Shown here piece by piece: positions 1-8,533 of a DNA stretch of 49,439 nucleotides (positions are counted from its first letter, which is position 1; every line of letters begins with the position of its first letter). A model generated the notes under the pieces. That model was not told where the DNA came from. It saw only the letters and a program-made list of their open reading frames with translations, and ran no database searches. The stretch covers positions 1 to 49,439 of the forward strand of contig DVDU01000188.1 of NCBI GenBank assembly GCA_015296065.1, given 5' to 3'. The DNA comes from Oscillatoriaceae cyanobacterium M33_DOE_052. Lineage in GTDB: Bacteria; Cyanobacteriota; Cyanobacteriia; Cyanobacteriales; Laspinemataceae. The position numbers and the translations under genes are program-made.

Positions 1-181
1 GGATGGGTTTCGTTTGCCCTTCCTTCAGGCGCTTTTTTAATATAACCCCCTTTTTTTCGATTGTCAACCCCTTTGCCCAATTTTTTTGGCGAAATTTTTC
101 TGCCCCTCAAATCCTTGCGGCGATTACATTTGAGGCTAAATTATCTGGTGAAGACCTAAAAAATCGGGAAATTTTTTTTTG

Positions 182-1057
182 ATGCGCATGATTGCTGGTT
201 TGCCCCCCTGGGTGGTTGTGGACCCCCTTTTGCACCGTTGGTTGTTGGAGGATATTGGTCGTGGCGATCGCGCCACGGGCAGCATCTATATCAGAGAAAC
301 CCCCCCAGCTAGAGCTGAATGGACCGCCAAAGCCTCCGGAGTCATCGCCGGACTACCTGTGGCGCAGCGAGTCTTCCATATATTGGATGAGAAAGTCACC
401 TTTGAGGCGCAGTTGGCAGAAGGTGAACCATGCCATCCGGGACAAGTAGTGGCCACTTTAAGCGGACCGATTGAGGCGCTGCTCATGGGAGAACGAGTTG
501 CCCTGAATCTTGTCATGCGTCTGAGTGGTATCGCTACCCTCACCCGCCAGTACGCGGAAAAAATTGTCGATTTACCTGCCCAACTGGTGGACACCCGCAA
601 AACCACTCCCGGACTACGACTATTAGAAAAGTACGCCACCCTAGTGGGAGGGGCCCGCAACCACCGCATGGGACTGGATGACGCGGTAATGATTAAGGAC
701 AACCACATTGCGGCGGCGGGAGGTATCGGGGCGGCCCTGGCCCGCATCCGTGAGTATGTCCCCTACCCCCTATCTATAGAAGTAGAGACCGAAACTCTCG
801 ATGATGTCCGAGAGGTCCTCCAATATGGCGCCGATATCATCATGCTCGACAATATGTCTCTGGAGCTAATGCGCGAAGCGGTCCAACTGATTCGCGCTGC
901 TAACCAGAGGCTCAAAATCGAAGCATCGGGAAATATCACCCTGGAAACCATCCGCGCTGTGGCGGCAACTGGGGTAGATTACATCTCCACCAGTGCCCCG
1001 ATTACCCGATCGACTTGGCTAGACCTGAGCATGAAACTAAAAAAACCCACAGTCTGA
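182..1057 (+). CDS. nadC: Nicotinate-nucleotide pyrophosphorylase (quinolinate phosphoribosyltransferase)
   Basis: Converts quinolinate and PRPP to nicotinate mononucleotide, CO2 and pyrophosphate, the step after NadA in de novo NAD synthesis; cytosolic. The 291-residue product has the usual family length. It shows the active-site stretches VDTRKTTPG (about residue 136) and GGARNHRMGLDD (about 158), then KDNHI and the C-terminal barrel motifs EVETETL, DIIMLDNM and EASGNI. A TTG at 179 directly precedes the ATG at 182, and another ATG lies at 188; no strong ribosome-binding site separates them, so the start is approximate within three codons. The gene stands alone and converges on the porin gene. 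The partner nadA is at the other end of the window, so the two are not in one operon. Identification is secure; the exact start is not. Confidence 0.95.
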   Translation: MRMIAGLPPWVVVDPLLHRWLLEDIGRGDRATGSIYIRETPPARAEWTAKASGVIAGLPVAQRVFHILDEKVTFEAQLAEGEPCHPGQVVATLSGPIEALLMGERVALNLVMRLSGIATLTRQYAEKIVDLPAQLVDTRKTTPGLRLLEKYATLVGGARNHRMGLDDAVMIKDNHIAAAGGIGAALARIREYVPYPLSIEVETETLDDVREVLQYGADIIMLDNMSLELMREAVQLIRAANQRLKIEASGNITLETIRAVAATGVDYISTSAPITRSTWLDLSMKLKKPTV

Positions 1058-1069
1058 TCACTGTGGGTT
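1044..1069 (+). terminator. Hairpin at the nadC 3' end
   Basis: A perfect 10-bp inverted repeat, AACCCACAGT with ACTGTGGGTT, closes a 6-nt loop. The nadC stop codon lies in its loop and the start of the loop. No T-run follows, as is common for cyanobacterial terminators. Confidence 0.6.
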
Positions 1070-1081
1070 AGATATTTGATC

Positions 1082-1106
1082 TGGAGCATCCCCCAGGGAT
1101 GCTCCA
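1082..1106 (-). terminator. Hairpin downstream of the porin gene
   Basis: TGGAGCATCCC pairs perfectly with GGGATGCTCCA (11 bp, 3-nt loop), 20 bp beyond the porin stop codon. With the nadC hairpin it forms a back-to-back terminator pair between convergent genes. Confidence 0.6.
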
Positions 1107-1126
1107 ACCCTATTTAGGCAAGGGCA

Positions 1127-2776
1127 CTAGAACTTAAATGTGGTACGTAGGGTGCCCACCCAGACCGCATCGTTGTTTTCGTTGTGTTCTGGATTGGTAA
1201 TCAGGTAGAAGCCTGGAGTAATATCGATTTTGCTCGATATAGGGTAGCGATACAGACCTTCAATGTGGAAGGCACTATCCAAGTCTTCGGCTCCAGTGTC
1301 ATTATCGGTGACTTTGGGGGGGGTGCCCACCATAATTGCTCCCAAACTCCCTTTCTTACCCACATCGGGGAAACTCAAGGTGACTGCCCAGTTGATGATT
1401 TTGGCACTATCTCCCTCAGTGACGGCACCACGGCTATCTTCGGCAGTGGCATCAATCCAACCAAACCACCCAGATAGGTTGACGTTGGGGGTGACGCGCA
1501 TGGAGGCTTGACCACCGAAGGTATTGGCAGAAGTGGCAACGCCACTAAAGGGGTTGCTAGCAAGGCTGCTACCGGTGGACCCGGTGAGGTTGACATTGCC
1601 GCCAGGGAAATAAGACCGGATATAGGTCAGACCTAAACCAATATTATCCGTGGGTTTAACGTTTAACTGGGCATAGGCGGCGTTGGCTCCGTTAAATATT
1701 CCGTTTTTGGAATTGGGCTCGTCGCTATTTGGTGCCAAATACCCAAAGACAACTCCTAACTGGTCGCTAATTTTGTAATCCAGGTTGATGCCTGCTCCAT
1801 CACTGGCTTGGCGCAGGACGGGGTTGAAGCGTCCGAACCGGGAAATTGCCCCTGTGCCACTGCTTTGCAGGGGGCTGTAGGGATCGAAGAGCATCTCGTA
1901 GGATTCAGCTCCGATCGCGTCAATTTGGATTCTAGCTTTGTCACTTAGGGGAAAACGATAATACAGCTTGCCCAGTCGAAACTCGTTGTTGGTATTGCTA
2001 TCAAACGAGAGGCGAGTCATGTTGGTGCCGGTAATATCACCCCTGAACCCGGGTATATTTCCAGTATCCAAGCGAGTTTTGAGCAAGTCTTCACCAGTAA
2101 AGCTGGCGTCTATGTTAAGACGGGTCCGCTGGGCAAATGTGGTTTCGCTCCGATCGGTGCCGAAAACCCCATCCCCAAAGCTGTCGGTGACAGCAAAAAT
2201 CGATTCACCCTTCAGCTTGGCGGTGGTGGAAAATTGGTTAGCTTCCAGTTCAGCGGTCCGCACTTCCAAGCCATCGACGCGGGCTCGCAGGGTGGCTAAT
2301 TCGGCGGCGAATTCTTCTTGGAGGCGGCGAATAGAAGATAAATCAGTGGCTCCAATTTGGGATGCACTTTCCTGAATCAGGCGCTGGATGGAGTTTAAGC
2401 AAGCATCCAAACCAGCGGCAAACTCATAACGAGTCAGGGCGCGGTTGCCACGATAGGTGCCATCGGGGTATGCTGTCAAACAGCCGTAACGCTCGGCCAG
2501 AGACTGGATGGCACTGTAAGCCCAGTCAGTGGGGCGCACGTCCCGGAGGTTGCTGACAGAATTAACCTGCTGCAGGGGTTCATTTTGCTGCAGGGACAGG
2601 TTAACTGGGTTGTATTCCTCAAGCTGCTGGAGCAGCTCACCGCCGGTGGTGGCGGGAGCGGGAGGGATAGCCGATGAGGATACCTCTTGGCCGATCGCTC
2701 CTGTGGTAGATGCCAAAAAAACTGCGGCAACAGCAGTTGGACTGTATTTCAGTCCTTGCCAAAACAACCTACTCAT
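1127..2776 (-). CDS. SomA/SomB-type outer-membrane porin (iron uptake porin family) with SLH domain
   Basis: A 549-residue outer-membrane beta-barrel protein of the cyanobacterial Som/OprB-like family, which passes small solutes and inorganic ions, including iron, across the outer membrane. In order: a signal peptide (about 1-30), an SLH module (about 80-130, with DWAYSAIQSLAERYGC and LTRYEFAAGLDACLN) that binds peptidoglycan-linked polymer, a coiled coil (about 145-185, LRRLQEEFAAELATLRARV), then a barrel of alternating strands ending in the aromatic C-terminus TLRTTFKF. The ATG at 2776 follows GAGGA with a 6-nt spacer. That Shine-Dalgarno sits inside a 9-nt match to the small RNA Yfr1 (separate entry). 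The gene is monocistronic and converges on nadC. Family assignment is firm; the transported substrate is inferred from the family only. Confidence 0.9.
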   Translation of the reverse strand: MSRLFWQGLKYSPTAVAAVFLASTTGAIGQEVSSSAIPPAPATTGGELLQQLEEYNPVNLSLQQNEPLQQVNSVSNLRDVRPTDWAYSAIQSLAERYGCLTAYPDGTYRGNRALTRYEFAAGLDACLNSIQRLIQESASQIGATDLSSIRRLQEEFAAELATLRARVDGLEVRTAELEANQFSTTAKLKGESIFAVTDSFGDGVFGTDRSETTFAQRTRLNIDASFTGEDLLKTRLDTGNIPGFRGDITGTNMTRLSFDSNTNNEFRLGKLYYRFPLSDKARIQIDAIGAESYEMLFDPYSPLQSSGTGAISRFGRFNPVLRQASDGAGINLDYKISDQLGVVFGYLAPNSDEPNSKNGIFNGANAAYAQLNVKPTDNIGLGLTYIRSYFPGGNVNLTGSTGSSLASNPFSGVATSANTFGGQASMRVTPNVNLSGWFGWIDATAEDSRGAVTEGDSAKIINWAVTLSFPDVGKKGSLGAIMVGTPPKVTDNDTGAEDLDSAFHIEGLYRYPISSKIDITPGFYLITNPEHNENNDAVWVGTLRTTFKF

Positions 2777-2782
2777 CTTTTT

Positions 2783-2791
2783 TCCTCACAC
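2783..2791 (-). promoter_or_regulatory. Putative Yfr1 small-RNA target site over the porin Shine-Dalgarno
   Basis: On the coding strand the leader reads GGTGTGAGGAAAAAAG just before the ATG. The 9 nt GTGTGAGGA are perfectly complementary to the invariant single-stranded core of the cyanobacterial small RNA Yfr1 (5'-ACUCCUCACAC). They include the GAGGA ribosome-binding site. Yfr1 is known to repress outer-membrane protein mRNAs in Prochlorococcus by this kind of pairing; action here is inferred. No yfr1 gene was seen in the window. Confidence 0.55.
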
Positions 2792-2792
2792 C

Positions 2793-3465
2793 ATGCGGAT
2801 GTATCTGGGAGTTCGTGGCTATTTTTTTGATATATCTAGCAACCTGATTGTTCCTAGTCATAGCCAACCCACAGACACTTGTTTGTGATTTTAGCCGAAA
2901 ATCAAGAATTTTTACCTACTGGATGATAGATTTATTTCATCACTGATGTCAAATATATAAATTGAATATATACAGCGTTTTGACCGTCTATTCGGTACAT
3001 GACCTCGCCCCAAACCCCTCTCCCAGAAAGGGATAGGGGCAATGAGTAGTACAAAATTATTTGACAACCCGCTGTAATTATCCTGGCTCTGGTCAATCGC
3101 TCCAGCAAGACCAGTTACCGACGATCGTCAATTAGGCAAAAGATTACCCTATCTTGCGCTTCTGGGTTTCTTATGATATTTGGTCCTTCAATCTCAATTA
3201 TGACAACTTTATTGAGAATTGGGGGCAAAAACTCCTGAAATTATGAGAATTCTCGTTGCTGCTGAATTAATTCAGATTAGTTAAAGCAGGCAGGAGGAAG
3301 CTGGCGACAATTTGATAGAATGCTGTGGTTTTTTCAAGGCGCAATTTGGATAGCAACCATTTCAGGTCTAGAAGATTATGTGTAAAATTTTGATTAAGGA
3401 TAAATTGAGCGAGATTAAGCATAGGTTAATTTTCGCTTAAAATATGTTGGCGAAACAAAATTGAG
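2793..3465. other. Non-coding spacer between porin and phoU genes, with a dispersed hairpin repeat
   Basis: About 670 bp with no supported gene. It should hold the porin promoter. At 3015-3039, CCCCTCTCCC and GGGATAGGGG form a hairpin with one mismatch; similar CCCTCTCC/GGAGAGGG hairpins are common dispersed elements in cyanobacteria, and one lies inside the element at 46 kb. The rest is A+T-rich and unremarkable. Confidence 0.5.
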
Positions 3466-4131
3466 TTAAGAGCGGCTGCCGTTGACAATATACGCCACTC
3501 TTTGACCAATATTAGTTGCATGATCGGCCATGCGTTCCAAGTGACGAATCACCAAAGCTAATAGGAGCAGAGGTTCCACCACACCTTTAATATCGCGTTG
3601 ATATGCTAAAGTGTGATAAACAGTATTATACAGGTCATCCACAATAGAATCAAGCTGTTTGACCCGATTGCCAACTTCAGCATCTAAGTCGGCTAATGCA
3701 ACTAAACTGGTAGCGAGCATCATTTGCGCTTGATGAAACATGAGTTCAATCTGAGGCATACAAGGATGGGGTGAGTAAGGCAGGAGCTTGACGGCAATTT
3801 CTGAAAGGTCTTTGGCGTAATCGCCGATGCGCTCTAGGTCTCGCACTAGCTGCATAAAAGCGCCAATCAAGCGGGAATCTTGTGCGGCTGGAGCTTGGAG
3901 GGTCATCAGCAACACGCAGTCTGATTCTATTTGCCGGTAAAATTGGTCGATTTGCTTGTCGAGGATGGGAATTGCTTCGGCTGAGGCTATGTCCCTAGAG
4001 AATAAAGCCTGATGGCTGAGCCGAAAAGAGTTTTCCACCAAGGCACCCATGCGTAAGGTGTCCCGTTCTAAGCGTTTCAGTTTGCGCTTAAAATGGCTGT
4101 GCTTGGAATTAGCATTAGAAGAATTAGTCAC
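3466..4131 (-). CDS. phoU: PhoU-like phosphate signalling regulator
   Basis: A 221-residue cytosolic helical protein with two PhoU three-helix repeats. Each carries the metal-binding consensus of the family: DLERIGDYAKDL (about 117-128) and HLERMADHATNI (about 197-208). PhoU links the Pst phosphate transporter to the sensor kinase and keeps the Pho regulon off when phosphate is plentiful. It lies about 320 bp downstream of a sphS-like kinase gene on the same strand, an order that fits the phosphate-sensing role. No pst genes or response-regulator gene are present in the window. The ATG at 4131 gives a normal family length. Confidence 0.92.
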   Translation of the reverse strand: MTNSSNANSKHSHFKRKLKRLERDTLRMGALVENSFRLSHQALFSRDIASAEAIPILDKQIDQFYRQIESDCVLLMTLQAPAAQDSRLIGAFMQLVRDLERIGDYAKDLSEIAVKLLPYSPHPCMPQIELMFHQAQMMLATSLVALADLDAEVGNRVKQLDSIVDDLYNTVYHTLAYQRDIKGVVEPLLLLALVIRHLERMADHATNIGQRVAYIVNGSRS

Positions 4132-4454
4132 TCCAGATTAATTAACAATAAATTGATAATAATTTAAGATTTATAGCGAACAGATATTACATGGTTGAGG
4201 TACAGGATTTTAATGAATTACCGCGCCAGGGGGAATGTTCTGGGATATTAGTGCCTCACCGAATTGAAAAATGCTGGCTTTATAGGCGCTCTAATCAGGA
4301 TAGAAATGATAAATTTGGCTGATATACCAGATTAGGGGAAAATATCACGAACATCGGCAAATATTTTGGATGGGTTAGGGATAGTCTGTGCCGAAAATCA
4401 AACAGGAGGTACAAAAAACCTGGCCTATTGATGAGCCGTTGGCGGGAAATATAC
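4132..4454. other. Spacer between sphS and phoU genes
   Basis: 323 bp with no supported gene. It may hold a phoU promoter or simply separate the two genes of one transcript. I see no convincing terminator or Pho box. Confidence 0.4.
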
Positions 4455-5813
4455 TCAAGAGTAGGGTAGCTGAATTTGCAACCATGCTCCACCAGTTTCG
4501 GGATGGTTTTTGGCGTGGATGGTGCCGTTATGAGCTTGGACGATCTGTTTGACGATCGCCAAGCCGAGACCACTACCAGCGGTGCGAGCATAAGGGGGAT
4601 TGGGCGCTGATTCAGTAGCGGATACTCCTGGTGGAAGACCAGAGTGAGGTGCCTGCCTGGATCGAGCTGGGTCTCCCCGATAAAGTCGCTCAAACACGTG
4701 AGGTAGATCGGACTCGCGAAATCCTGCGCCTGAATCTATCATATCAATTAAAACTGAAGTAGATTCCCCGGTGGGATGAGTACTGGCTTCGGGGCTAGGC
4801 CGCAAGGTGACAACCACTTGAATTTGCTGCTGAGGCAGACTGTGGCAGATGCTGTTATCGAAAATATTGAGGAAGACGCGGGTGAGAGCCGACTCATCAG
4901 CGAGGAGAGAAACCAAGTCTGGGCCAGAGTAACTTAAGGTGAGCTGCTTCTGGCGGGCGAGGGGTTCGATGGTTTGCCAGACGCGATGAATCAAGGATTT
5001 GAGTTCCACTGGCTGGCGGGAGAGATTTTTATAGGGTTCGGCTTCGAGATGGCATAATTCCAGCCATTCTTGAACCAGTTCAATAAGACGGTTGATTTCT
5101 CCTAAGAGGCGTTCTGCTCTTTGAGTCCAGGGAGGTTGAAGGTGGGCGGGGAGCATTTCGGCGACTAACTGAATGGAAGTCAGGGGGGTTCTCAGTTCAT
5201 GCGCTAAATCGGACACCCATTGATTTCGAGCTTGAGCTAGTTCAACTAAAGGTTGACGGTTTTCTAGGAAAACGCCCACTTGGCCTTGGGGGAGGGGCCA
5301 GCTATAGCCGCGCAGGGTGAGGGCTCGCCCCTGAAGCATTTCTTGGGGAGCGCCCTGGAGAGGGGGATGGGAGGCGGGATGAAATACCCACTCACGCACG
5401 GCAGGTTCTTGCTGTTCGCGGGTTTGCTCGATGAGCTGATCTAGCTCGTAGTCCCGGACGAATTTCAGGAGTAAACGAGGGTGTTCTGGGTGCCACTTTT
5501 GAATATGGAGCAGTTGTTGGGCTTGGTGATTACACCAAATGAGCTGGTTTTCTTCATCGACCTGTAAAAAACCAAATGGGGCAATTTGGAGCAGATGCTG
5601 CCAAGCGAGGATTTCGGCTTGTAGCTGCTCCCGCTCTCGGTTGGACATGGCGATCGCCCGCCGCAAGCGAGAGACGATCGGCAGCGAGATGGAGGACCCA
5701 TCATTTTGCAGCATTTGCAACATCTGCCTTAGCTGTTTGCGGATCCAGAACTGCTGACATAGGCATAAACCAATTCCAAGTGTGAGACCGAACAAAAATG
5801 GGAGTACGGCCAT
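4455..5813 (-). CDS. sphS: SphS-like phosphate-sensing histidine kinase
   Basis: A 452-residue membrane-anchored sensor kinase. In order: an N-terminal hydrophobic segment (AVLPFLFGLTLGIGLCLC, about 2-20), a PAS-like region (about 60-170), the HisKA dimerisation helix with the phosphorylated His in SDLAHELRTPLTS (about 200), and a HATPase domain with a variant N-box (NIFDNSICHS, about 315), a G1 box (IDSGAGF) and a G2 box (GSGLGLAIVKQIV, about 413). Upstream ATGs at 5852 and 5840 exist. The one at 5813 was chosen because CCGGAGG lies at ideal spacing and translation then begins just before the membrane segment. The phoU neighbour supports a phosphate role. The cognate regulator sphR is not in the window, as in some other cyanobacteria where the genes are unlinked. 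Confidence 0.85.
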   Translation of the reverse strand: MAVLPFLFGLTLGIGLCLCQQFWIRKQLRQMLQMLQNDGSSISLPIVSRLRRAIAMSNREREQLQAEILAWQHLLQIAPFGFLQVDEENQLIWCNHQAQQLLHIQKWHPEHPRLLLKFVRDYELDQLIEQTREQQEPAVREWVFHPASHPPLQGAPQEMLQGRALTLRGYSWPLPQGQVGVFLENRQPLVELAQARNQWVSDLAHELRTPLTSIQLVAEMLPAHLQPPWTQRAERLLGEINRLIELVQEWLELCHLEAEPYKNLSRQPVELKSLIHRVWQTIEPLARQKQLTLSYSGPDLVSLLADESALTRVFLNIFDNSICHSLPQQQIQVVVTLRPSPEASTHPTGESTSVLIDMIDSGAGFRESDLPHVFERLYRGDPARSRQAPHSGLPPGVSATESAPNPPYARTAGSGLGLAIVKQIVQAHNGTIHAKNHPETGGAWLQIQLPYS

Positions 5814-6302
5814 AAAGCCTCCGGTGCAGCTAAAACACATCCCTGGAAACATGAGTCATCCCAATTCTAGAGGAATGTTTGGGATGGAAAATTTGCCTTT
5901 GAGGCAGCATTTGAGGCAGTTTGGCTTGCCCGGAGGACTCTCGACCTCAGAGGACCGGTGGTGGCAACAGCAATTCTGCCCACCGCCAAATGCAATAGTT
6001 TCCCCGAAGGGGGAATCTGGTTGTGCCTGAGATCGATTAGGTTTTTCCCTTGGCTCCCAGGTGAGTTTACTCGCCAGCTCGTGTTTCTGCCCAATTATTT
6101 TAACAATTTTTCATTAATTTTTGTAACCAGTTTTTTGTAAAGAAATATTTAGTGAGTTTAATTAGAGAGAAAAATTTTTCAGGTTAGATCTAGGGCGGAA
6201 TAGGAATCTATCTGGTGTAACATAAATTTAACAAAAGAGATAGTGTTATCAACGACACATTTAGGTGATAATAAATGTATAGAGTTTTTCGAGGTCAGGC
6301 AG
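5814..6302. other. Spacer between divergent sphS and pentapeptide-repeat genes
   Basis: About 490 bp containing the divergent promoters of both genes. No gene or strong structure is supported. The 3' half (6100-6240) is A+T-rich, as expected for a promoter region. Confidence 0.4.
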
Positions 6303-6740
6303 ATGAAATCCATAATCTTGGGTATAGCCACTGCCACGCTCGCATTATCACTAACCACAGCAGTGCGGGCTGAAAACCCAGAACACGTGAAACAACTGCT
6401 GGAGACTAATCTGTGTCAGGGTTGCGACTTAAGCGGTGCTAATTTGCAGGGCTGGCACTTGATTGGTGCGGATTTGCGAGATGCTAATCTTGCCGGTGCC
6501 AACCTGGAAGCTGCGAATCTGGAGGGAGCTGATTTATCTGGTGCTTCCCTAGAACGGGCGAATCTGAAGAAAGCTTTTTTAAATAGTGCCTCGCTGAAAG
6601 AAGCGAATCTGGCGGGGGCTAACTGCACTGAGGCGAATATTTCTTTTGCGGATATTAATGGGGCAGACTTGACCAGAACGATTCTGGTGGATGCCAACTT
6701 GTCAGGAACGGATTTGAAAGAAGCGATCCTACCCCGGTAA
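6303..6740 (+). CDS. Secreted pentapeptide-repeat protein
   Basis: A 145-residue protein with a signal peptide (MKSIILGIATATLALSLTTA, cleaved near AVRA-EN) and then about 18 tandem pentapeptides of the A(D/N)LXX type, such as GANLQ, GADLR, DANLA and GADLS, spanning about residues 38-143. Such repeats fold into a right-handed quadrilateral beta-helix. Two cysteines (NLCQGCDLSG) precede the repeat, a common feature of secreted cyanobacterial members. The ATG at 6303 was chosen over one at 6243 because it opens the signal peptide and has a GAGG-type site upstream. Function is unknown; periplasmic or thylakoid-lumen location is inferred. It converges on sigF. Confidence 0.85.
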   Translation: MKSIILGIATATLALSLTTAVRAENPEHVKQLLETNLCQGCDLSGANLQGWHLIGADLRDANLAGANLEAANLEGADLSGASLERANLKKAFLNSASLKEANLAGANCTEANISFADINGADLTRTILVDANLSGTDLKEAILPR

Positions 6741-7033
6741 ATGGGGCATAGCAGTCATCAGGAGCCTTTGAGCATAGTCTCCCAGCGCTCCGATCGGCTT
6801 TCTCGCCTACCATAAATACCCACATCTCTAGCCAACAGCGCTCCTGATGTGAGTGAAGACTGGCCATAAATCAAGGACAGAAGGGTTTGCCGATGATGCG
6901 ATCGGACTCGGAGCCGAGTGGGAAAGCTGAAACCAGCCGCAAAAGGAGGAGTGAAAACCACTTTATGTGAGTAAAAAGCACCCTGAACGGGGACCGGGGC
7001 ATTTTGAGCGGTCCTAAATCCTGAGATCGTTAC

Positions 7034-7810
7034 CTAATCGTCACTGCCCAGCATCAAATTTTTCAGAGAATGTAAGCCCTTTTTGACGCGACGGGAAACA
7101 GTTACCACACTGATCCCCATACGATCGGCGGTTTCCTTTTGGGTCAAGTCGTGTAAAAACACAAATTCCAGCACTTTGCGGGTTCCCTCTTCCAAGGAAG
7201 CGAGAGCCTGTTGGAGGCGAATGCGATCCTCCTGTGCCAGTTGAAAGCTGCGATAACCGGTATCTGGGACTAAATCTCCCAAAGGGGTAGTGCCTTCTTC
7301 TTCATCCTGGACTGGCGCATCCAAGCTCAAAGGGGACTGATTGCGAGTGGCGAGTTTGATTTCCATCCACTCGCTGACGGATATCTCCAGAGCGGCGGCG
7401 ACTTCTGCATCCGTAGGATGGCGCTTCAGCTTAGCGGCTAACTGTTCAATTTCTTTAGCAGCTTGCCTTTGCAGGTTCAGCCATTGCCGGGGTATGCGCA
7501 CAGAAGGGCTTTTATCTCTGAGATAATGCTGAATTTCGCCCTTGATATAGGGCATAGCAAAAGAGCTGAAGGCGTGGCCTTTGGAGAGGTCGAACCTTTC
7601 AATAGCCCGAATTAACCCCAAACATCCTACCTGGAGCAAATCTTCATAACTTTCGGTACATTGCTGCAACCAATAATGCACCTCTTTCCTCACCAGCCCG
7701 AGGTTGAGTTTTACCAACTGGTTGCGCACTTCGGTTGACGGTGACTCCTGGTATAGCCGCAGGAGTTCCAAAGTTTCGGTTTTGACTTCTTTTGTTACCA
7801 TTGTTGCCAT
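7034..7810 (-). CDS. sigF: Group 3 RNA polymerase sigma factor, SigF type
   Basis: A 258-residue alternative sigma factor with region 2 (DLLQVGCLGLIRAIERFD and FSSFAMPYIKGEIQHYLRD, about 55-105), region 3 (PRQWLNLQRQAAKEIEQL, about 115-160) and region 4 with a C-terminal helix-turn-helix (TQKETADRMGISVVTVSRR, about 222-240). The SPSVRIPRQW stretch and overall length match cyanobacterial SigF, which in Synechocystis directs pilus and motility genes. The ATG at 7810 is preceded by AGGGTGA at good spacing; in-frame codons to 7882 look like leader. The gene appears monocistronic. Assignment to SigF rather than another group 3 factor rests on overall resemblance. Confidence 0.85.
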   Translation of the reverse strand: MATMVTKEVKTETLELLRLYQESPSTEVRNQLVKLNLGLVRKEVHYWLQQCTESYEDLLQVGCLGLIRAIERFDLSKGHAFSSFAMPYIKGEIQHYLRDKSPSVRIPRQWLNLQRQAAKEIEQLAAKLKRHPTDAEVAAALEISVSEWMEIKLATRNQSPLSLDAPVQDEEEGTTPLGDLVPDTGYRSFQLAQEDRIRLQQALASLEEGTRKVLEFVFLHDLTQKETADRMGISVVTVSRRVKKGLHSLKNLMLGSDD

Positions 7811-8253
7811 ATTTTCACCCTGGTTAGTACCCCACAATTTTATTGTCCCCCAAATCACTGTTAGACGGCTGTGATCCCACACACATTGGCTGGTATGAGA
7901 ACTTTATTTTGTACTTGCCTTTTCACCCGGTGAGTGGGATCAAATAATCCAGCGGGGAAAAACCCTAGCTGGATGCAGTACGGGGCTGCTTTTGCTGGGG
8001 GTGGCGATTTGTGCTTAAGGTAGGTTGATACCCTTGTGGATTATATGAGGTTTGGGAATTTTCAACAAGACAAGTATATATAATTTTATCTGATTTTTGC
8101 GATTTCTGCTGAAAAGATTTTGCAAACATCCACGATTCAGGTATGGTTACAGCCTGGGCAAGAATTGGGCATAAATATTAAATTATCGTAACATCAATGG
8201 GAGTGGTGTGGTTATGAAATGTTCACATTAGAGGTCCTATGGGATATTCTGTA

Positions 8254-8417
8254 GGGGCAAGGCATCGACAGTATCTACAGCTAACGGGAAATCTTGCTCC
8301 TGCCGTGCCCCCCAAGGCCCGAGGGGGAAACTAAATGGGGAAATTCGATCGCACCAGGGGTAAAGGCAGTTGCAACTGGGGTTGGGAATGCTAAATTAGC
8401 AACAGCCCCAATCGGGG
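8254..8417 (+). other. Structured non-coding region, candidate leader or small RNA
   Basis: Inside a 720-bp gene-free stretch upstream of the coiled-coil gene. GGGGCAAGGCA (8254-8264) pairs with TGCCGTGCCCC (8301-8311), 10 of 11 bp. TGGGGTTG (8377-8384) pairs with CAGCCCCA (8403-8410) around an inner GCTA/TAGC stem. CCCC at 8406-8409 can instead pair with GGGG at 8414-8417, giving mutually exclusive hairpins. I do not recognise the family. Confidence 0.3.
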
Positions 8418-8533
8418 AAGGGCGATGGCTGCGCCAAACCGCCGGGATCTGCGTAGCGTCCTATCGGTTAGAATGCCGCCACCGTCACTGAGGGAGAGAG
8501 CCGAACTGAAATTGATGGGAGCTGAAACAGATT

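Noticed and set aside
8294-8491. 65-residue plus-strand gene in the structured region
   Set aside because: No ribosome-binding site, low-quality composition, and it overlaps the proposed RNA stems.
8250-8520. Transfer-messenger RNA
   Set aside because: GGCATCGACAG slightly recalls the tmRNA 5' GGTTTCGACA motif, but there is no tRNA-like 3' end with GTTCAATTC and no tag reading frame.
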